From Amaurobius ferox (lineage: Eukaryota; Arthropoda; Arachnida; Araneae; Amaurobiidae), in NCBI GenBank assembly GCA_951213105.1, contig OX578136.1:154945178-155009177 (forward strand): 64,000 bases of DNA, given 5' to 3'. The position numbers and the translations under genes were made by a program. A model generated the notes under the pieces. It was given only the letters and a program-made list of their open reading frames with translations, did no database searches and was not told the origin of the DNA. Below, piece by piece: positions 11,343 through 23,469 of the stretch; positions within the stretch are counted from its first letter, which is position 1; the number at the start of each line of letters is the position of its first letter.

Positions 11343-11590
11343 CGCGTTCATGTGGGTCCGTAACAGGTGAGTCCGTAATATGTGGGTCTGTAACATGTGG
11401 GTCCGTAACATGTGGGTCCGTAACATGTGGATCCGTGTAAGTCCTTTCGAGAGGTTGATGGTAGGAGATGGAGGGTACGGTCCCTGTGGATGCCGCCCCA
11501 TCGGGTTCTGATCTAAATTGGGTGGCACTACCTGACTGTTCAAACAGATACCTTACACCCACCTTCGGGTAGGTCGGACAGTCTGGGTCG
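11343..11590 (+). mobile_element. tRNA-SINE copy, 5'-truncated, with an expanded internal minisatellite
   Basis: The 3' half of the same SINE family is present in plus orientation: GGTTGATGG, GGGTACGGTCCCTGTGGATG and GGTCGGACAGTCTGGGTC, ending in a GAA-repeat tail. The family's ACATGTGGGTCCGTAA segment has expanded into an array at its 5' side. The normal tRNA-like head is missing. Confidence 0.8.
11349..11438 (+). repeat. 15-bp minisatellite inside a SINE
   Basis: Six units of about 15 bp with consensus CATGTGGGTCCGTAA follow one another with few differences. Because 15 is divisible by 3, the array stays open in several antisense frames and yields pentapeptide-repeat frames that are not genes. 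Confidence 0.9.
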
Positions 11591-11947
11591 AAGAAGAAGA
11601 AGAAGAAGAAATACTCCTTTGAAAAAGCTCTAACTCTAATAGAGCTCCATGTTTTAAGTTACATACATATATAAATACGATATAAGAAATTTCAATTCAT
11701 TTTGCAATTCTTTTATAAAGGGTTTTTATTTACTTCAGAATCACCAGCCATACTGCAGTGCCATCCAATTGATATAATGGCTGAAAGCATGACCAAACAT
11801 TTGAGCTTTGTAGGTATATTTTAATACGGTTACGTAGTGACTGTTACATCCAGTGCTGCCGACTGAATTCTCGGGTCCCTACGCAGCAAATACGAGGGTC
11901 CCCTTACAATAACACGTTATTGACGTCTTTTGATAAACTGTTTATGC

Positions 11948-12689
11948 CAGCGCTTCATAACCTTTGTGAGACCGCTGCCCGGTAAATTCTTATTTTATAA
12001 GACATATTTTATAAGACGGATCCGGCCCCAACAAATTTACTTGTAAATACCTTTTTCAAGTGTTTTTTTATGTTCACATATTAAATAAGTATTAACAATT
12101 TATTATGGCATATTCATAAGGCGTATTAGTATATTTGTGTATACGGTGTGGTATGCTGACAAATGACATTTAAATAAGTTATCAATTACTGGACTCATGA
12201 AATCGCGTAACATATTGTAATTTCCTGAAGCCAATATTATTCAATTAGTTTGTGCTGATTTTCATTGACATATCTCATTCTTATCTCCAAATATCTGTAA
12301 TATTAATCAGTATAAAATAGATTGTTGTATTATTAAATTGATTTTACTGATATTGGTTTGGGAAAAAAAATAACGGTATTGAGAGAGAAAAATATTTGTT
12401 CAATGTAATTCACCATAGAAGTCAGCTGAGCAGTTTTTCATTCACATTTAAATTTAAAAAGCGGCTTGGTCATCGGCATTTGCTACACATAAGTTATTTA
12501 TGCATTCTGATTCTGAGGTTTTCGACACATTCACGATTATTCTCATTAGATTATTCCCACTATGAAATATTGACTTATAAAAATATTTATAAAATTAAAA
12601 CGAAAAATTCCAGGAGAATTTCCCGCGGCCCGGTAAAATTGATGCCAGGGCCCAGTACCGGGCCGCTGCCCGGCAGTCGAGAAACACTG
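11948..12689. mobile_element. Possible hAT-like non-autonomous element
   Basis: The left end reads CAGCGCTTCATAACC and reaches GACCGCTGCCCGG. The right end read inward is CAGTGTTTCTCGACTGCC with GGGCAGCGGCCC just inside. Such CAGYG-TTTCTC ends are typical of hAT families. The flanking 8-mers GTTTATGC and GTCCAAGT agree at only 4 of 8 positions, so the boundaries are uncertain. The 133-codon frame inside (12396-12797) has no transposase motif. Confidence 0.4.
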
Positions 12690-12929
12690 GTCCAAGTATT
12701 GCATCCTTTTGTCCTTCCTCTTGTCAGTGGCTCTGGCTACGTCAAGCAAGACGTCACACAAAACTACCTGTCACCTTTATGCAATTTACATGCATAGTTA
12801 CATCATTTCAAAATAGCCTTCTCACATTCGCATCACTACACCCATTCGTAATATTCCTCGCAATTATAACCAAACGTTTTTGCCCAGTAAATGAAGGAAA
12901 AAAAGAAGAGGAACACCTTAAAAATGTCA

Positions 12930-13330
12930 GAAATCGAAAGTGACGTACAGAAAAAGTCACTTTGATGCAACCTCTCCCCCCACAGTCCTATCGATTCTCG
13001 TAATGGCAGTCATTGTGTCATGTCCCGAAAAAAAAAGTAGTATGTTTTTCTGTTGTAATTGCGCCCTTTTCTTTGGCAACCTCGCTATTGTTTTAAGCTT
13101 TCCTGGAGGACGTATTGTTCCGTGGGCTGCTTTTCTCGATCGCGGAAGTCCGTCCATAACATCCGAGCATAGCGGCGTTGCCATTTTCTGCTGCTGGCAC
13201 AGAGGAACTTGCGTTGCTCAAGCGTCAGACAATGGTTGACATTTTTTGTTGCAAACACTTCAGGGTCTGGGTCCGTGAATTCTAATGAGTAATTTAAGAA
13301 ACCCACGGGTGACACCGTGTAACTGTCTGG
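12930..13330. other. GC-richer island, unassigned
   Basis: Composition rises above the surroundings and a minus-strand frame (13085-13315) reads NHCLTLEQRKFLCASSRKWQ without repeats. No domain is recognisable, and no splice sites or start were identified. It could be a decayed exon or part of an old element. Confidence 0.25.
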
Positions 13331-13429
13331 ATGAGAATAGTGGATTGTATTTTTAACCCGCGTAATTTATGCTTAATAGTGAATTCTCAGTCTTCACTTA
13401 TTTATAGTTAAGAAAATCGGCATTGTTTT

Positions 13430-13667
13430 GGAAATTGGAGAGTATTTCAAAGTCGTTATGCATTATTAGTTCAAGAAACGGGAAAAAAGTCATCTTCGGG
13501 AAAAAGTCGTGTCCATGGAGTTATAGGGAAGGAGATAAAACCAGTTTCTCTAAATGAATTAAAAGCTTGAAAATGCCACAATACATTGCGAATTATGTAC
13601 CACAATACACACACAATGCATAATACCACAATCCATTGAGAATTATATCTAGGTGCCGCTAGTGCCA
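13430..13667 (+). repeat. Diverged repeat ending AGGTGCCGCTAGTG
   Basis: The segment ending GAGAATTATATCTAGGTGCC is matched at 15950-16113, including GAAAATG-CA-AATA--TTGAGAATTATATCTAGGTGCCGCTAG. It seems to be one unit of a short interspersed family with an unclear left end. Confidence 0.55.
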
Positions 13668-13671
13668 TTAA

Positions 13672-15617
13672 CACTGAACGTACCATGACCGGTCAAATGA
13701 CCGATTGTAAACTTTTGATTAGAAAATCCGCATATAATGTTATCGCTTTTTCTCACTTGACTTCATGACTTTTTCTATTAAATATATACACTCAATTTTT
13801 CAATATTTTTACTTTTCTTATATACATAATGTATAAGGAAAGTATTGTGACGGGGTCGAAAATTCGAATTCGAGTTTTCGACGGGAGAGCACGTTTCAAG
13901 CATCCCTGATCACGAATCAAACATTTCTGAAGTGATGTCTGTCTGTGTGTGTGTGTGTGTGAAAGTATGTGTGTGTGTGTGAAAGTATGTGTGTGTGTGA
14001 AAGTATGTATGTGTGTGTGTGAAAGTATGTGTGTGTGTGTGTGTGTCAGTGAGTCTGTGGAGACGATAACTGACGAAGAAATGGACCGATTCAAACAAAA
14101 TATGGTACAAAAATCACAATCCGTAAACACTGGAAGCCTATTGTTTTTATACGCAATCGAATGTTCAGAACCACCTAAATTTTCGAGTGAAATTTTGAAA
14201 AAATCGTCAAAAACTCAAAACCACTAATAAAGTTACGCAAATAGACATTTCTTATGTAATTTTTCATTAGAAAACGATTGACATAAATTTTAGAACGCTA
14301 ACATGAACCGTTCTCGAGATATTGCACATTTAAAAAAAAAAAAAAAATTATCAAAAAGTCATATAAAATAAAAAATAAATATTTCCTATTGAGAAACATG
14401 TTCACTTCTCATATGTAATACCATGCGATAAATTGGGTGACATCATTCTCGTGGAACTAGCTCGTTCCATTCAGGAAAAAATATACTTTGAGTAATACTT
14501 TTGTATTTGAACGCCAATAGTCATTTATATGCTGCAAGAATAACTTATTTCTCCATCCATAACGCTTAGCGAGATTTTGACGACGAATTTGGCTGAATTT
14601 CGCCAACCTGGCGACATTTTTAATTGCTGTCAAATTAACAAAAATCTCGCCAAATAGATAAAAATGACGCTAAATCAATGAAAATGACTACTCATTGAAG
14701 AGAATTCAATATCTTGGAAGGAATATAAGTATCTACTATAAGAATAACATTTTTTTAACTGTAAAATAGTAAATTCATTGCACTATATAAGGAAAGTCAT
14801 GTATTGCCCACATCAGATTTTTTTTCTCGTGTTTGTATGATAAAGATACATAGCTTACCGTTATCTACCATGACTGGTGATTTGACCGGGAGAAAAATTT
14901 ATTGCCTTATAAAGTTATCGGGTCAGAAATTGCGATGTACAGGAACATTCCACATATTTTCATCAGTTTCCTGTATTATTCTGCAAGGTCTGTTGCAAGG
15001 TAAGTTCAATTTAAAGTAATTGTGTATTAAAATTTCAATACAGCGCGTAAAATTTCAAGTTGCAAGAAACGCTGACTAAAACTAAAAAGTTTACTAATTA
15101 GTTTATATTTTGTTTTTATAGAGTAACTCCATTTCTATTTCTCACCCTGAAAAAATGTCAAAACATTCAAAACGCACCAAGTTCTTAGAAGAAATAAATA
15201 TAACATAGGCGAAGAGTTTTCGGAAATGGATGAAGGGGAATTTTCTGAAAGTGAAGACATATTATTTGAAAATGATAATGATCTATTAGGCACTGAGTGT
15301 GAGCCTACAGATACCGACGATGAAGAGGAGAATATTGCGAATATAATACGTAGAGAACGAAAAAGAATGAGATTGCTATCAAGTTCTGAAGATGAGAATG
15401 AAAAAATGAGCAGTATATTTCGATTGATGGCACTGTTTGTGAAGAAATGCAAATAGGTGTTACATCTGGGAGAGCAGCACTTTATAATATTTTCAGGGAA
15501 GAATCAGGTCCAACGGGTTTTGCAAAACGTAATATTATAAAGGGTAAAGTGAAGACTGCATTTTCGTTGATAATTGACCACCATATTATGAAACATATAA
15601 GAAGATGCACAATATAA
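13672..15617 (+). pseudogene. piggyBac-like transposase relic, frameshifted and truncated
   Basis: A TTAA (13668-13671) is followed by CACTGAACGTACCATGACCG, a piggyBac-like end. From about 15155 an N-terminal transposase region is readable: MSKHSKRTKFLEE, then an acidic stretch (GEFSESEDILFENDNDLLG) and RRERKRMR. After a frameshift near 15418 the reading continues as DGTVCEEMQIGV-SGRA--NIF, SGPTGFAKRNI and KTAFSLIIDHHI, matching the DGTVW-E-QIG and SGPTGYAKRNI region seen in PGBD-type transposases. The frame stops at 15617, before the catalytic DDD domain. A GT-rich element has inserted between the left end and the coding relic. The element is inactive. Confidence 0.75.
13811..14820 (+). mobile_element. 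HINE-like element, copy 1
   Basis: It begins with a hairpin (ACTTTTCTTATA ... TATAAGGAAAGT), then TTGTGACGGGGTCGAAAATT, a long GT microsatellite and a central GGCGA-rich segment. It ends ATATAAGGAAAGTCATG, TTGCCCACATCAGATTT. It lies within the piggyBac relic, flanked by T runs. The microsatellite creates open frames on both strands that are not genes. Confidence 0.88.
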
Positions 15618-15649
15618 GAAGCAAATAATGTTTTAGTATATATATATAT

Positions 15650-16540
15650 TTTTTCTTTTTGAATAAAAGTTCCCTAATTGCGAGTAGAAGTAATAAGTAT
15701 TTATTTTTTGGATATAGAACAGAGATTCGGTTACAGAATATATGTAAACAAAAATAAGTTGTGAGGTAAAATAAATTTGAATGCATAAATATTATTTATT
15801 GTTTGTGTTATAATTTGTATTGCACTGCTCATTTTTTCTTCAAAATTAACAGTTTTAATAAATATTATTTATACAATACGAACCTTTCGTTATACAAATA
15901 AATACAATACAGTGGAACTTATTTCACCTCTGCGCCACCAGAATTATTATCTGAAACAATTTTGGCCCTTTCTCAACATGAAATTGTAATTCCTTCACTT
16001 TACCTCCATGGTCGCGGACTGCATAGAATTGGAAAGAAGGACATAAAACTCCTATAGATGAAACTCTTGAAAATGGCATAATATTTTGAGAATTATATCT
16101 AGGTGCCGCTAGTGTTACTAAAGTAGGTGCCATTGTGTTAGTTGACATAACAGAAATGCGTAGTATTTAGTATATGTATTTTTGATTATTTTTAAATTAA
16201 GGATTTCCTAATTATGAGCATAATTAACCAGTATTTTTTCATAGTTGTATGCGAGTATAGAATATATAGAGATAAAAATAAATTGAAAGATAAAATGATT
16301 TTGAATACGTAGAAATATTCTTTATTGTTTCAGTTCTGCTTTGCATTAAGCTAAAAATTTATTTTTACAAAATTGACAGTTTAAATAAATATTATAGGCT
16401 TTTCGCCATAGAAATGCATACAATGCAGTACTACTTTCCGTATACCAGCGCCACCTGAATTATTATCTCAAACGATACTGCCGTTTTCTTAATATGAAGT
16501 TTTAACTCTTTACTTTTACCTTCATGGTGGACTGTTTTTA
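15650..16540 (+). repeat. Diverged tandem duplication of about 0.5 kb
   Basis: Landmarks at 15665-15980 (CCTAATTGCGAG, AAAATTAACAGTTTTAATAA, GCGCCACCAGAATTATTATC, TTTACCTCCATGGT) recur in order at 16205-16545 with about 0.53 kb offset. The two copies are clearly diverged. Confidence 0.6.
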
Positions 16541-16544
16541 GACT

Positions 16545-18997
16545 ATTGTCTAAATATCGTTGCTAACCAGATGATAACAATAATTATAAAAATGAGAATA
16601 GATATAATTGTAATAATTTACGAAGTAAGCACGTAGATTCGGGCTGTTTGTTAAGGGTTTCGTGAGTAAATTAATATAATTGAAATGCTTAGTAATTCAT
16701 TATATCTAGAAGCAACATTTAAGCAGATGTATAAGAAATTGAGGAAGTGTTAAGATTGTGATAAAAGAGAAACTACGGCCTCTCCTACCACAATTAAATG
16801 TAAGTACGAAAACTGGTATTTTTCTTTTAACCGTAATATCCTATTTTTCACAATCTGGGTTTTTTTTTCTGTTCACTACATCTTATTACATCATTTTTTT
16901 TAATCAATTTGAAACATCCTGTTTAATTATGTCTGTATTTTTGTTGGATTGATATGCATCTTTGATTTTTTTTTCAGATAATTTGGTTTATTATGTTTTC
17001 AAAAATAAGTAAATACAAAATGCGACATTTTTCACTTTTGCCTCAGTGAATGCAAAAATAAAAACTTCGGTGCTTTCATCTTATTCTGGTGTGCTCTATT
17101 TTTTACCCCCCCCCCCCCCCACACTGGAATATTTCGATTACTTTATAATTTCGGCCAAATATTTTAGGCTTTCTTTGTTTTCAGTAAAAATAATTCAACA
17201 ACTTATAAGACACGTAATACTATTTTCTTTCAAAATAAATTTTAAAAATATATGTTGTATGACGACATGCATCTCGATAGAGATAGTTCTATAATACGTA
17301 GATTTTAAAACTTTAATTGAACTTAAACGTACAAAGTTCTTTGTAGTTTTACAGTTTCGATTTCTTAAAGGAAACATAAATCAGTTTTTCATAATGCAAT
17401 TATCCTCTTTGCTTTCTATTTACATATATATTATGAATTTGTCTTTTTCAAAATATTTATCTTCATGTAGAAAAGAGCGTTTCTTTTACAAAATGAGAGA
17501 ATTTACAAAAGATGAGAAATTGATTATATTGAGAATTGATAAGACTTGAGAGTACAGTTCAAATTTTGCGATAATATAAGTCCTGAATTCAATTGTGTAA
17601 AAACAACTTTAAGAAAATTTTTGAAAACATGACGTTGTGAAACCGTGGGAATTTTTTAATTCTCCCTATATTTAAATATCTAGTGTGTAAATTTCCATTA
17701 GATATTCTCATATATAATCACTTTCCACAGATCTAGTTACATCCCGATCATTATCCAAATGAAATAAAAGTGCATATTTTTTGGATTTCATATATAAGTA
17801 CTTATTTTAAAATACTTCGTAAAAATCATTAAAAGTTTTTAAGTTGGTAACAGCTTGGTGAAGCCAATGAATTGGATGCTTTTGTATTATCCGTGTTAAT
17901 ACAGACTATTTTGATACCATTGACATCCATAAGTTGGTTCAAATTATCAATTCTCCTATAGACTAAATACTGCAATTATTGTTTCGAGAATTATCATGGT
18001 TTCCAGTCGGAAACAATGATGCAAAAGTCTTAAAATTTGTCAATCAAGCCATCATTCAAGTCTTAATAATGAGAACAACTAAAAATTTTATTTAGTTCTA
18101 GTTTATCACATAATATGTACAAAAAGGGTAAAAGCGGTAGGTCAATTTGTTCGCGAGTTATCGTGTTCACACATACATGCACACGGATGCCACACATACA
18201 CATTAACACGTAATTAGAGATTTGGGTTTTCCGAAAAATTTTCGGGAAAATTTTGGATTTATTCTTAAATATTACATTCAAACCAGATTAATATGTCTAG
18301 TGAATATAAAAGTATTTGTTCTTATATTAGAGCTACAGTCATATATATTAAATGAAATGGTTAAAAAAAGGTTTAAATGTAGAAATATATAAAAATATTC
18401 TATGCACAAAAATTTCAAATACATATATATTGAACAACTGCATCAGCAACTGCAATTTAATATTTTCATTGAGTGCCTGTGCTTTTGAAAAGCTATAAAA
18501 TAGTTATATTTTATAACAATAGAAAATAATATTTTTGTAAATCATAAACCAATGCACAAAACATATAATAAATTAAAAATAAATAAAAATTGCCGACCCC
18601 TTTCTGAATCATAAATAATTACTGTTTATTACAGGTGACAGAAATAAATTATTAAATATATAATTTTCATATGCTTGCTTTCTTTAAGGACAGATTAGAA
18701 AGTTTCATTCTCACAAGCACCAGTTTTATTTATTATGACGTAAAAATATTATAAGAAAAAATAAAAATTGTTTGTGATTTAAAAATAAAGCATTAAAAAT
18801 TATATTATTAAGGTTTAAAAAATGCCTGTTGAGCAGGATTGGGAAAAAAGCGGTGGGGATTTTTTCAAACCAAAATCCATGGTTTAAACAAAAACAAAAA
18901 GAAAAACATTGTTTAGATCAACGGGGTTTTAATCATCTATGGAGTTTTAACCTACTACTTATAAATGAAAGGGCAATCTGAAAGACTTCTGCTTACG
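16545..18997. other. AT-rich intergenic stretch
   Basis: I see no gene or recognisable element. A poly-C run of 14-15 bases lies at about 17106-17120. Short open frames here have biased, AT-driven composition. Confidence 0.5.
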
Positions 18998-19500
18998 CCC
19001 TATCTATATATATAATGTGTGTATGTATGATCCAGCATAACTGGCGAACGGCTGAACCAAATTTCATGAAATTTATCTTGGTAGTCTTGAAATCACACCA
19101 GAAAAAACATAGGCCATGTTTCAAGTTTCAACGAGCAGTGGTTCTCGGGATATTAGTGAAAAACGACACTTTTTCCTAGGAGTTCTACTCTCTAACTCCA
19201 CGATTCACAACGAAAAAGGTTGGACATTGTTGGTTTAAAACGTGAAAGTCCATTAAATCTCTGAGTTTTGTGGGAGTTTATTGAACATATTAGACAATTT
19301 TGAAAATCGCAGGTTTGAGATATGAATTTAAATGGAAACTATCACCATGGTTTATTTCTCACAGGCTTACTCAATACTGAGTTTTGTGGGAGTTTATTGA
19401 ACGTATAAGATACTTTTGAAAATCATAGGTTTGAGTTATGAATTTAAATGGAAACTATCACCATGGTTTATTTCTCACAGGCTTACTCAACAACGAAAAG
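18998..19500 (+). repeat. Interspersed repeat fragment containing a 116-bp tandem duplication
   Basis: CTATCTATATATATAATGTG opens a segment of a kind common at repeat ends. Within it, two units starting TGAGTTTTGTGGGAG (19262 and 19378) are nearly identical over about 114 bp. Confidence 0.7.
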
Positions 19501-19511
19501 TATTAAGAAAT

Positions 19512-21828
19512 CACAAGAAAGATCAATCATGCATAAAGCATTGATTATGAAACACTTTCCAACTTTAATTTTATTTAAACATCTCTAAAATGCGATACAT
19601 TCAGCGGTAACATATCACAATCGGCCCTATATGTTCCGGTGTAATTTTTATCATAGTTTTGTATGGTAAATTCCGAGCACGCCGGGTAATCGCTGCTAGT
19701 AGAACATAAATTAGTTCAGTATAAGTCCCGAATCTGTCACTTTTTAACACTTTACAACAAAGTTGAAAAGTGTTTATGACTTTGTTCATTCTGTCTGTCT
19801 GTCTGTCCGTTAGCACGATAACTGCCGTAAAAATGACTTTATCAAAATGAAATTTTAGTATGTTGTTCAGACGGTCTGTAGGACCTATGGGAATATAAAT
19901 AAATAATCTCACCCAATTAGTTTTTTATTGAACCCGGGTTGAAAAAATGAAATACATTGAACCCTATGGGATCTAATTTTTCAAACATTTTTCAAGTAAA
20001 TTCAAAATTCACGAATTGCTTCGAAATTTTTAGGAAATATTCACATTATCCCTTAGAAAATATATAAAAAAATTCAGTTATATATGTTAGGTAGTTTTTT
20101 AATTAAAAATTATTTAATATAGGGAAAAAAACAAATTCAATTAAATTCTGACTTTGGGATAGCTTTCAGAAAGAAAAGAGAGATATATTATATAATAAAT
20201 ATCTTTCCATTTGTTTAAACGTTTTGCATATGGCAGAGGCTTCACATTTTAAAATAAATTTGGTAGATAACAATTTTTCATTTTTTTAAAATTTTATATA
20301 ACTCTTCATGATATACTTATTTGATGGCATTTTTAATGCACTTTTCTACGTCCTAGGGAGTTAAAATTTGGTACACAGCTTAAATTTGTTGAACATTTTA
20401 TTCGACAAAAATTTGATGGATCTTTAAATATAGATCATACAATTTTTTCGAAATGGCCTGAAAATAATCCCCGTTCACTTCTATAAATCACTGTTGTAAT
20501 ATTGTTAAAAATTCTGATGTGGACAGCACATGCCTTTCCCTGCAGACTCATATTCGTTCTCTTTATTTATTCAATAATAATTTGTGTTTATCTGCATAAA
20601 ATAACAACCACAAATATTTTAAATGACATTGAATTTACACGTTAAACTTAAATTTGGTTCTCATTTGATAGCTGGACTTATTGTCAAAGGTGGCGTAGCG
20701 AAATCGCGAAAAAACTAGAATATCTCAAGAACGGCTAGTCCTAGAGTAATGGGGTTAGTCCTATTCTTTTTGTTGTCAAAAATCACGTATAAAATAGGAA
20801 TTTAATTGATATAATTGAGCACACGTAGTCTTTTATTTTTATATATAATGATTTTTGCGGGCCATTTCGCAAAAATAGCCCGTTCCTTTTTCCCGAATCG
20901 TACTAGAATAACCTACAAATGATTTATATACAAAATTTTGTTAAATTTGGTATATAAATCACTTGTAGGTTATTGAAATATTATACACCAAATTTTGTTA
21001 AATTTGTTCCACTAGTTTTTAGCTAGAGTGGATAAAGGCAATTTCTGCGGCCATTTCGCAAAGAAGGCAGATTCTTTTATTACGAATCGTACTATAATCT
21101 AATGAACATCAGGATTTCCCACAAAAAACATACCTACCAAATTGTATGAAATTCAGTCCATTAGTTTTTCAATTAGAGTGGATGTAATATCCACACAGAC
21201 ACACAGAAACATACACAGATACACCCTTACACACACAGACGTCTTCCTAAAAATAGTTTTTTCGTGTTCTAGAAGTCCCAAAACGTGTAGATCCTTTGAA
21301 AATTCGAGTTCCGATCTTCGACACGATTCCAATAATTTGAGTACATACACATACACACATATATTATCTGTGTATCTGTGTATTATCTGTGTATCTGTGT
21401 ATTATCTGTGTATCTAAATTCCGTGCCTATGCAATTACAATAGTTGTGATTTTAAATGATCCCTAAACTTTTATTATTTCTTCAACGAAGCCTAATTTTA
21501 ACATATGCAGAATGCAAATATCTCAAGCGATTGTCAGATGAATTACATAAGAATTGCTGAATTTTTTTCACACAAAATATTTAGTTCTGGAGTCTGGAAT
21601 ACAAGTTATATGAATGAAATATTCATTGATTTTGCATAAAGAATCAGGTGATTTATATTTCGATACAGTTTTAAATATTTAAGTATAATAAATTACTGTA
21701 GTACTGTGATAATGTAAAAGATATCACCACTGAATGTATCACATTTTAGAAATTTTTAAATGAAATTACATTTCAGTTGGAAAGTGTTTCATAATCAATG
21801 CTTATGCATGAATAATCTTTCTTGTTTA
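19512..21828. mobile_element. Element with about 105-bp terminal inverted repeats (family D, copy 1)
   Basis: The left end (19512-19615) and right end (21725-21828) are reverse complements and include GCATTGATTATGAAACAC. Interior landmarks CACGATAACTGCCGTAAAAA and AACATATGCAGAAT recur in order at 46440-47020. A Helentron-like subfamily B element (20509-21340) is nested inside. No transposase frame is visible, so it is non-autonomous. Confidence 0.7.
20509..21340 (-). mobile_element. HINE-like element, subfamily B, copy 1
   Basis: Read on the minus strand it ends GGAAAGGCATGTGCTGTCC, ACATCAGAATTTT, the same terminal layout as the GT-rich family, with a CA/GT-rich stretch near the other end and the ACGTTTTGGGACTTCTAG region. 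The copy at 31211-31912 matches it. It sits inside family D copy 1. A tandem of ATTATCTGTGTATCTGTGT units follows at about 21361-21415. Confidence 0.7.
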
Positions 21829-22156
21829 AATGTCTATTCTACTACTACTATTACTATAAGTAACTAATAATAATAATAATAAAAAGAAAAATAAATTGTT
21901 CAGTTTATTAAAATCATAGGAAATCATAGAAATCACTATTAAATATATAAAAATATTAAAAAAATGCTTATAATTAAACTTAAAAAAAATTCCTGTATAT
22001 AATATTAATTGTTTAAAAAATATCTGTTTATAATTACATGGGTGAATACCACAAGATAAAAGTGACAATTTGGTAGACGTTGAGTTGAGCATATATGTAG
22101 TTTAAAGTAGTTTCCTTCAGCCAAATCACTCGAAAAAGTATTCCATATTTATTATA

Positions 22157-23160
22157 CAAATGGTGTTTATTCACACATTTTTGTAACGATTTTGAAAATA
22201 TATATATATAGACAAAGATACGAATTTTATTTTCTAATATGTTCAATCTGATAGGCCTTTCGTTGAACTATCATATTACATCTTGATTTCCAAGATAAAA
22301 GAGCTTTTTTTAAAATATCAAGGTTGATTTTGTTCCACTCCTTCACCACAATCTTCCAGAGTCCATCCAATGTTTTGGGATACCGCTTATAAAGAGCTTG
22401 TTTTAAAAGTCCAAATGCACAGTAATTCATAGGAGACAAGTCAGGGGACTTAGGTGAGATGCATTTAAATGAAATAGCCTCAATTCCGGTTTCATATCTC
22501 ATTTTTTCAAAAAATATAGCAGTTGATTTAGAGGTATGGCTGGCAGCTTTATCCTGATGGAACATAACACAGTGAAGATTGTTTGGGTATAGTGATGGAA
22601 TGTATTTTTTGAAAACATGAGTTAAAACATATTTCTGATAGTAATCCGAGTTAATGTTGATATTTATTTCTACTTTCCTTATTTTAATTTTTCCGTTATA
22701 AGAGGATCCAGCAATAACCATAAAACCAATAACCATAACCAGCAATACCTTTAGCAAAACTTTCCTTGTTTTTTCTGAACCAACCTTTGTTGGATATGCA
22801 TCTTTTATCTTTTTCCCAGTCAAATGTAAACTTTGACGTTTCTTTCCTTTTTTATTAATTATGTCATTTAATTTACGTGTAGAAATATTAAAACCATGCT
22901 TTTCATATGTTTTTAATAATCGAATGGGAGTATTATAATTTAATAAGAGTCTTTCTCTTCGTAAGGAGCAAAAATATAGCCTTCGATCCATTGTTTATTT
23001 TCTAGCGAAATTTTAAAGCAAAGAATATTTTTAATGATGCAGACGATAATTAAACCCTATTTCAACTTGATGCCAGTCAGGTTTTTGTTTTTTTTAAATT
23101 TAAATTTAATTCATGGAGAAAGTCAAAACCGTTACAGAAATGTGTGAACAAAACCCTCTG
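22157..23160 (-). mobile_element. Tc1/mariner element, DD41D-type, complete ends
   Basis: TA dinucleotides flank a 1,004-bp element. Its ends match as inverted repeats: CAAATGGTGTTTATTCACAC inward on the left and CAGAGGGTTTTGTTCACAC on the right, continuing through CATTT-TGTAACG-TTTTGA. This is the TA target duplication and terminal repeat structure of Tc1/mariner transposons. The element is shorter than the usual 1.3 kb, suggesting an internal deletion that removed part of the DNA-binding region. Confidence 0.88.
22227..22991 (-). pseudogene. Tc1/mariner (DD41D-like) transposase with a mutated third catalytic residue
   Basis: The 254-residue frame encodes the catalytic part of a cut-and-paste transposase, which would bind the element's terminal repeats and move it to TA targets. 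Motifs in order are IAGSSYNGKIKIRKVE, NSDYYQKYVL, the second catalytic Asp in MFHQDKAASHTSK, and SPKSPDLSPMNYCAFGLLKQ. In this superfamily PM-Y carries the third Asp. Here it is Asn (AAT), with 41 residues between it and the HQD Asp, the spacing of DD41D families. The usual length is near 340 residues; the N-terminal helix-turn-helix region is shortened. It is open throughout but predicted inactive. Family assignment is sound; the subfamily is inferred from spacing. Confidence 0.85.
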
Positions 23161-23469
23161 TATTTTCATAAATTTTACAGAATTAATTTTTGAAAGAAAA
23201 GGCTTTTAAAAATATTACTGCTGTTTTATCAGAATGAGTAAAATGTCACTTATACCCTTATACCCTTCTAGTTTTTGCCTATCCCTTTTCTTAAAAATAA
23301 AGTATTATTCCCATATTCCCTCTTCAAAATTAGAAAACTGAATTAAAGACTTCTTGTAAAGTTACCTACATTTCAAAAAGCAGCGTGGAAAGAATATTGC
23401 ATTCCACTTTCAAATGAATTAGAGAGAAAATAAAAAGCTGAAAATTTTCCAATGGAAAACTTCGCGAAG

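Noticed and set aside
11274..11562. Pentapeptide-repeat frames
   Set aside because: They come from the 15-bp minisatellite inside a SINE, not from a gene.
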